Below are positions 15,558 to 16,532 of a stretch of DNA of 16,532 nt, one piece after another. The stretch covers positions 1 through 16,532 of the forward strand of contig JAUWXV010000060.1 in the NCBI GenBank assembly GCA_030616165.1. The letters are read 5' to 3'. The position numbers and the translations under genes are program-made. The number at the start of each line of letters is the position of its first letter. Position 1 is the first letter of the stretch. The notes beneath the pieces were generated by a model. That model saw only the letters and a list, made by a program, of their open reading frames with translations, searched no databases and had not been told where the DNA came from. This DNA is from a bacterium. GTDB taxonomy: Bacteria; SM23-31; JAUVVT01.

Positions 15558-15584
15558 ACAAATAAAATAAAGAGAGTGACTACG

Positions 15585-15878
15585 ATGAGACTAAATCAAA
15601 GTAACTTACAAAAGATAAAAAATTATTTTAAAGATAAACCAGTAAAAAAAGCTTATCTTTTTGGTTCCTACTCCCGAAATTCTGCAGACGAAGATAGTGA
15701 TTTAGACATTATTGTCGAATTAGACTATTCACAACATATCGGTTTAAAATTTGTTAAAATGCAACTTGATTTACAAGAAATACTTCAAACGAAAGTCGAC
15801 CTTCTTTCAGAAAAAGCGATTTCCAAATATATTCGCCCTTATATTGATAATGAAAAAGAATTAATTTATGAGAAATAA
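15585..15878 (+). CDS. MNT-type nucleotidyltransferase (HEPN/MNT antitoxin)
   Basis: A 97-residue minimal nucleotidyltransferase. Motifs: GSYSR (27-31), DSDLDI with Asp39 and Asp41 as metal ligands, and VDLL with Asp72 as the third acid. In HEPN/MNT toxin-antitoxin pairs this protein neutralises the HEPN ribonuclease, in a studied case by adding AMP to a toxin tyrosine. I chose the ATG at 15585 because AAAGAGAG lies eight bases upstream; an in-frame GTG at 15576 would add three residues. The start codon of its HEPN partner overlaps its end (15868), a usual sign of translational coupling, but the partner is truncated, so the antitoxin is orphaned. It has its own promoter, so it probably does not depend on the TIR gene. 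Confidence 0.85.
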   Translation: MRLNQSNLQKIKNYFKDKPVKKAYLFGSYSRNSADEDSDLDIIVELDYSQHIGLKFVKMQLDLQEILQTKVDLLSEKAISKYIRPYIDNEKELIYEK

Positions 15879-15936
15879 TATCGGTGACAAAGCAAGACTT
15901 CATCATATTCTTGATGCCATATCAGAAATTTACTAA
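15868..15936 (+). pseudogene. HEPN toxin gene remnant, cut by the mobile element
   Basis: An ATG overlapping the last 11 bases of the MNT gene opens MRNNIGDKARLHHILDAISE, the usual beginning of HEPN (DUF86-like) toxins. After GAA ATT the sequence becomes that of the mobile element at about 15931-15932, and a TAA created by the element (15934-15936) ends the frame at 22 codons. The R-x4-6-H catalytic motif of HEPN RNases, near the C-terminus in this family, is therefore missing. I do not see the rest of the gene after the element, so its 3' part is lost. Confidence 0.7.
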
Positions 15937-15992
15937 TTCGGGGACACAATACTAATTATTGACAAAGGTAGTATATATGTGTATATTTAATT

Positions 15993-16049
15993 ATGGCAAG
16001 ATTAGCTCGAGTTATAGCTCCCGGTTATTCGCAAATTCTGCGTCACAAT
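15993..16049 (+). pseudogene. RAYT/Y1 transposase N-terminal remnant
   Basis: MARLARVIAPGYSQILRHN is encoded, followed by an unrelated frame that ends at 16163. Identical in protein to the remnant at 13933, with codons for Arg3 and Leu4 changed synonymously. Confidence 0.65.
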
Positions 16050-16104
16050 ATTTATTTCTTGACAATATTGCTAAAAAAATCATACATTTTCGTATGCCAC
16101 GATT

Positions 16105-16130
16105 GTAGGGGCGAACCCCTGTGTTCGCCC
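16105..16130 (+). repeat. REP hairpin inside element B
   Basis: GTAG (16105-16108), stem GGGCGAAC (16109-16116) and GTTCGCCC (16123-16130) with a six-base loop. Same place in the element as the REP of copy A, but with a larger loop. Confidence 0.7.
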
Positions 16131-16263
16131 TCTAAAAAAACGTGTAGAAAAACTAAAAAATAAAAACAAATAAGTATTGTGTCCAAAAATTTTACACTCC
16201 AATAATACGGGTTTTCGTCGCCACAGTCAGGCGTAAATCATTTTCAAACAAGGAGAAACAGAT

Positions 16264-16368
16264 ATGGGCGATAAGGGAAAAAAAGATAAAAGCAAAAGGG
16301 AACAAAAGAAAAAGGCAAAGCTTAATCCAAAGGAAAAACGAAAATTGAAAAAAGAAAAGAAGAAATAA
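16264..16368 (+). CDS. Small lysine-rich protein
   Basis: A 34-residue protein beginning MGDKGKKDKSKREQKKKAKL, with lysine at nearly half the positions and no hydrophobic segment. AGGAG (16251-16255) sits eight bases before the ATG, which argues for real translation. Similar very short, highly basic MGDKG/MSDKG-type proteins of unknown function occur in many bacteria; a nucleic-acid-binding role is only a guess from charge. It begins about 70 bases after the mobile element and its stop codon directly abuts the next ATG. Confidence 0.6.
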   Translation: MGDKGKKDKSKREQKKKAKLNPKEKRKLKKEKKK

Positions 16369-16532
16369 ATGCCCAGTCCTGTTAAATCAAGGACGAAAGT
16401 TGTATGCCGGTTACCAGAAGAGACAATTCAAATCCTCGCAAATGGGGCGCGCCTGACAAAGCTTACTTGCTACAGCTTAGGGCCAGAGAGTTGTCGTTTA
16501 GTTGTTAATATTTGGTTGACGGAATTAGCTTT
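16369..16532 (+). CDS. Unrecognised ORF, runs off the window
   Basis: The ATG lies immediately after the TAA of the lysine-rich gene and the frame stays open for 54 codons to the window end (start MPSPVKSRTKVVCRLPEETI). The abutting stop and start would allow translational coupling. I see no recognisable domain, and no separate ribosome site beyond the A/G-rich end of the preceding gene. It could be a chance frame. Confidence 0.35.
   Translation, partial: MPSPVKSRTKVVCRLPEETIQILANGARLTKLTCYSLGPESCRLVVNIWLTELA

Larger units (their letters stand above)
15932..16193 (+). mobile_element. Non-autonomous TIR-ended element, copy B
   Basis: The second copy of the element at 13872, in the same orientation. 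Terminal repeats are GGACACAATACTAATT (15942-15957) and AATAAGTATTGTGTCC (16169-16184). It carries TTGACA (15959-15964), 17 bases, TATATT (15982-15987); a transposase remnant; a second promoter-like pair TTGACA (16059-16064), 18 bases, TACATT (16083-16088); and a GTAG REP. Its left edge defines the truncation of the HEPN gene. Confidence 0.75.

Noticed and set aside
15576-15584. GTG at 15576 as start of the MNT gene
   Set aside because: The purine-rich AAAGAGAG runs into this GTG and leaves no spacing, whereas the ATG at 15585 has a normal gap.
13872-16193. Composite transposon with active flanking elements
   Set aside because: The flanking elements encode no transposase, and no target duplication is evident around the whole block; I keep only the weaker statement that direct repeats could recombine.
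1-16532. tRNA, rRNA or other structured RNA genes
   Set aside because: No cloverleaf, CCA-ending stem or conserved rRNA stretch was seen by eye on either strand; a covariance search was not possible here.

Overview
The window looks like a chromosomal stretch of an AT-rich, Gram-negative, uncultured-type bacterium. Membrane-spanning serine/threonine kinases fused to TolB-like propellers, secreted glycosidases and amidohydrolases with Sec or Tat signals, and many intergenic GTAG-type REP hairpins are a combination seen in lineages such as KSB1, Marinimicrobia, Calditrichota and Acidobacteriota. The sequence alone does not fix the phylum.

Layout. Positions 1-5772 hold two tandem copies of a 2.85 kb unit on the minus strand. 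Each encodes a kinase-TM-propeller receptor. Copy 2 (3076-5742) is intact; copy 1 (217-2895) is cut by one in-frame amber codon at 2302-2304. Positions 5853-6630 are AT-rich and empty. From 6631 to 13854 lies a catabolic block: a secreted GH29 alpha-L-fucosidase on the minus strand, then on the plus strand an exported N-acyl-D-amino-acid deacylase, a Tat-exported GH109-like Gfo/Idh/MocA protein, and a membrane-anchored or exported amidohydrolase. This suggests breakdown of amino-sugar- and fucose-containing glycans or N-acylated residues outside the cytoplasm.

Positions 13872-16193 are the accessory part. Two directly repeated, roughly 260 bp, TIR-ended elements flank a TIR-domain protein gene, an attC-like imperfect hairpin and an MNT nucleotidyltransferase antitoxin gene. 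Each element carries a promoter, the first codons of a REP-associated tyrosine (Y1) transposase and a REP hairpin. The HEPN toxin partner of the MNT gene is cut off after about 21 codons exactly where the second element begins. A third, altered copy of the element and a detached end lie at 10069-10556. The window closes with a 34-residue lysine-rich protein and an unrecognised ORF that runs off the end.

The most interesting signals are: the TIR effector with an unrecognised C-terminal domain next to an attC-like site; the non-autonomous REP/RAYT-derived elements that carry promoters and disrupted a HEPN-MNT pair; and the tandem receptors, whose kinase halves are nearly identical while their propellers have diverged.
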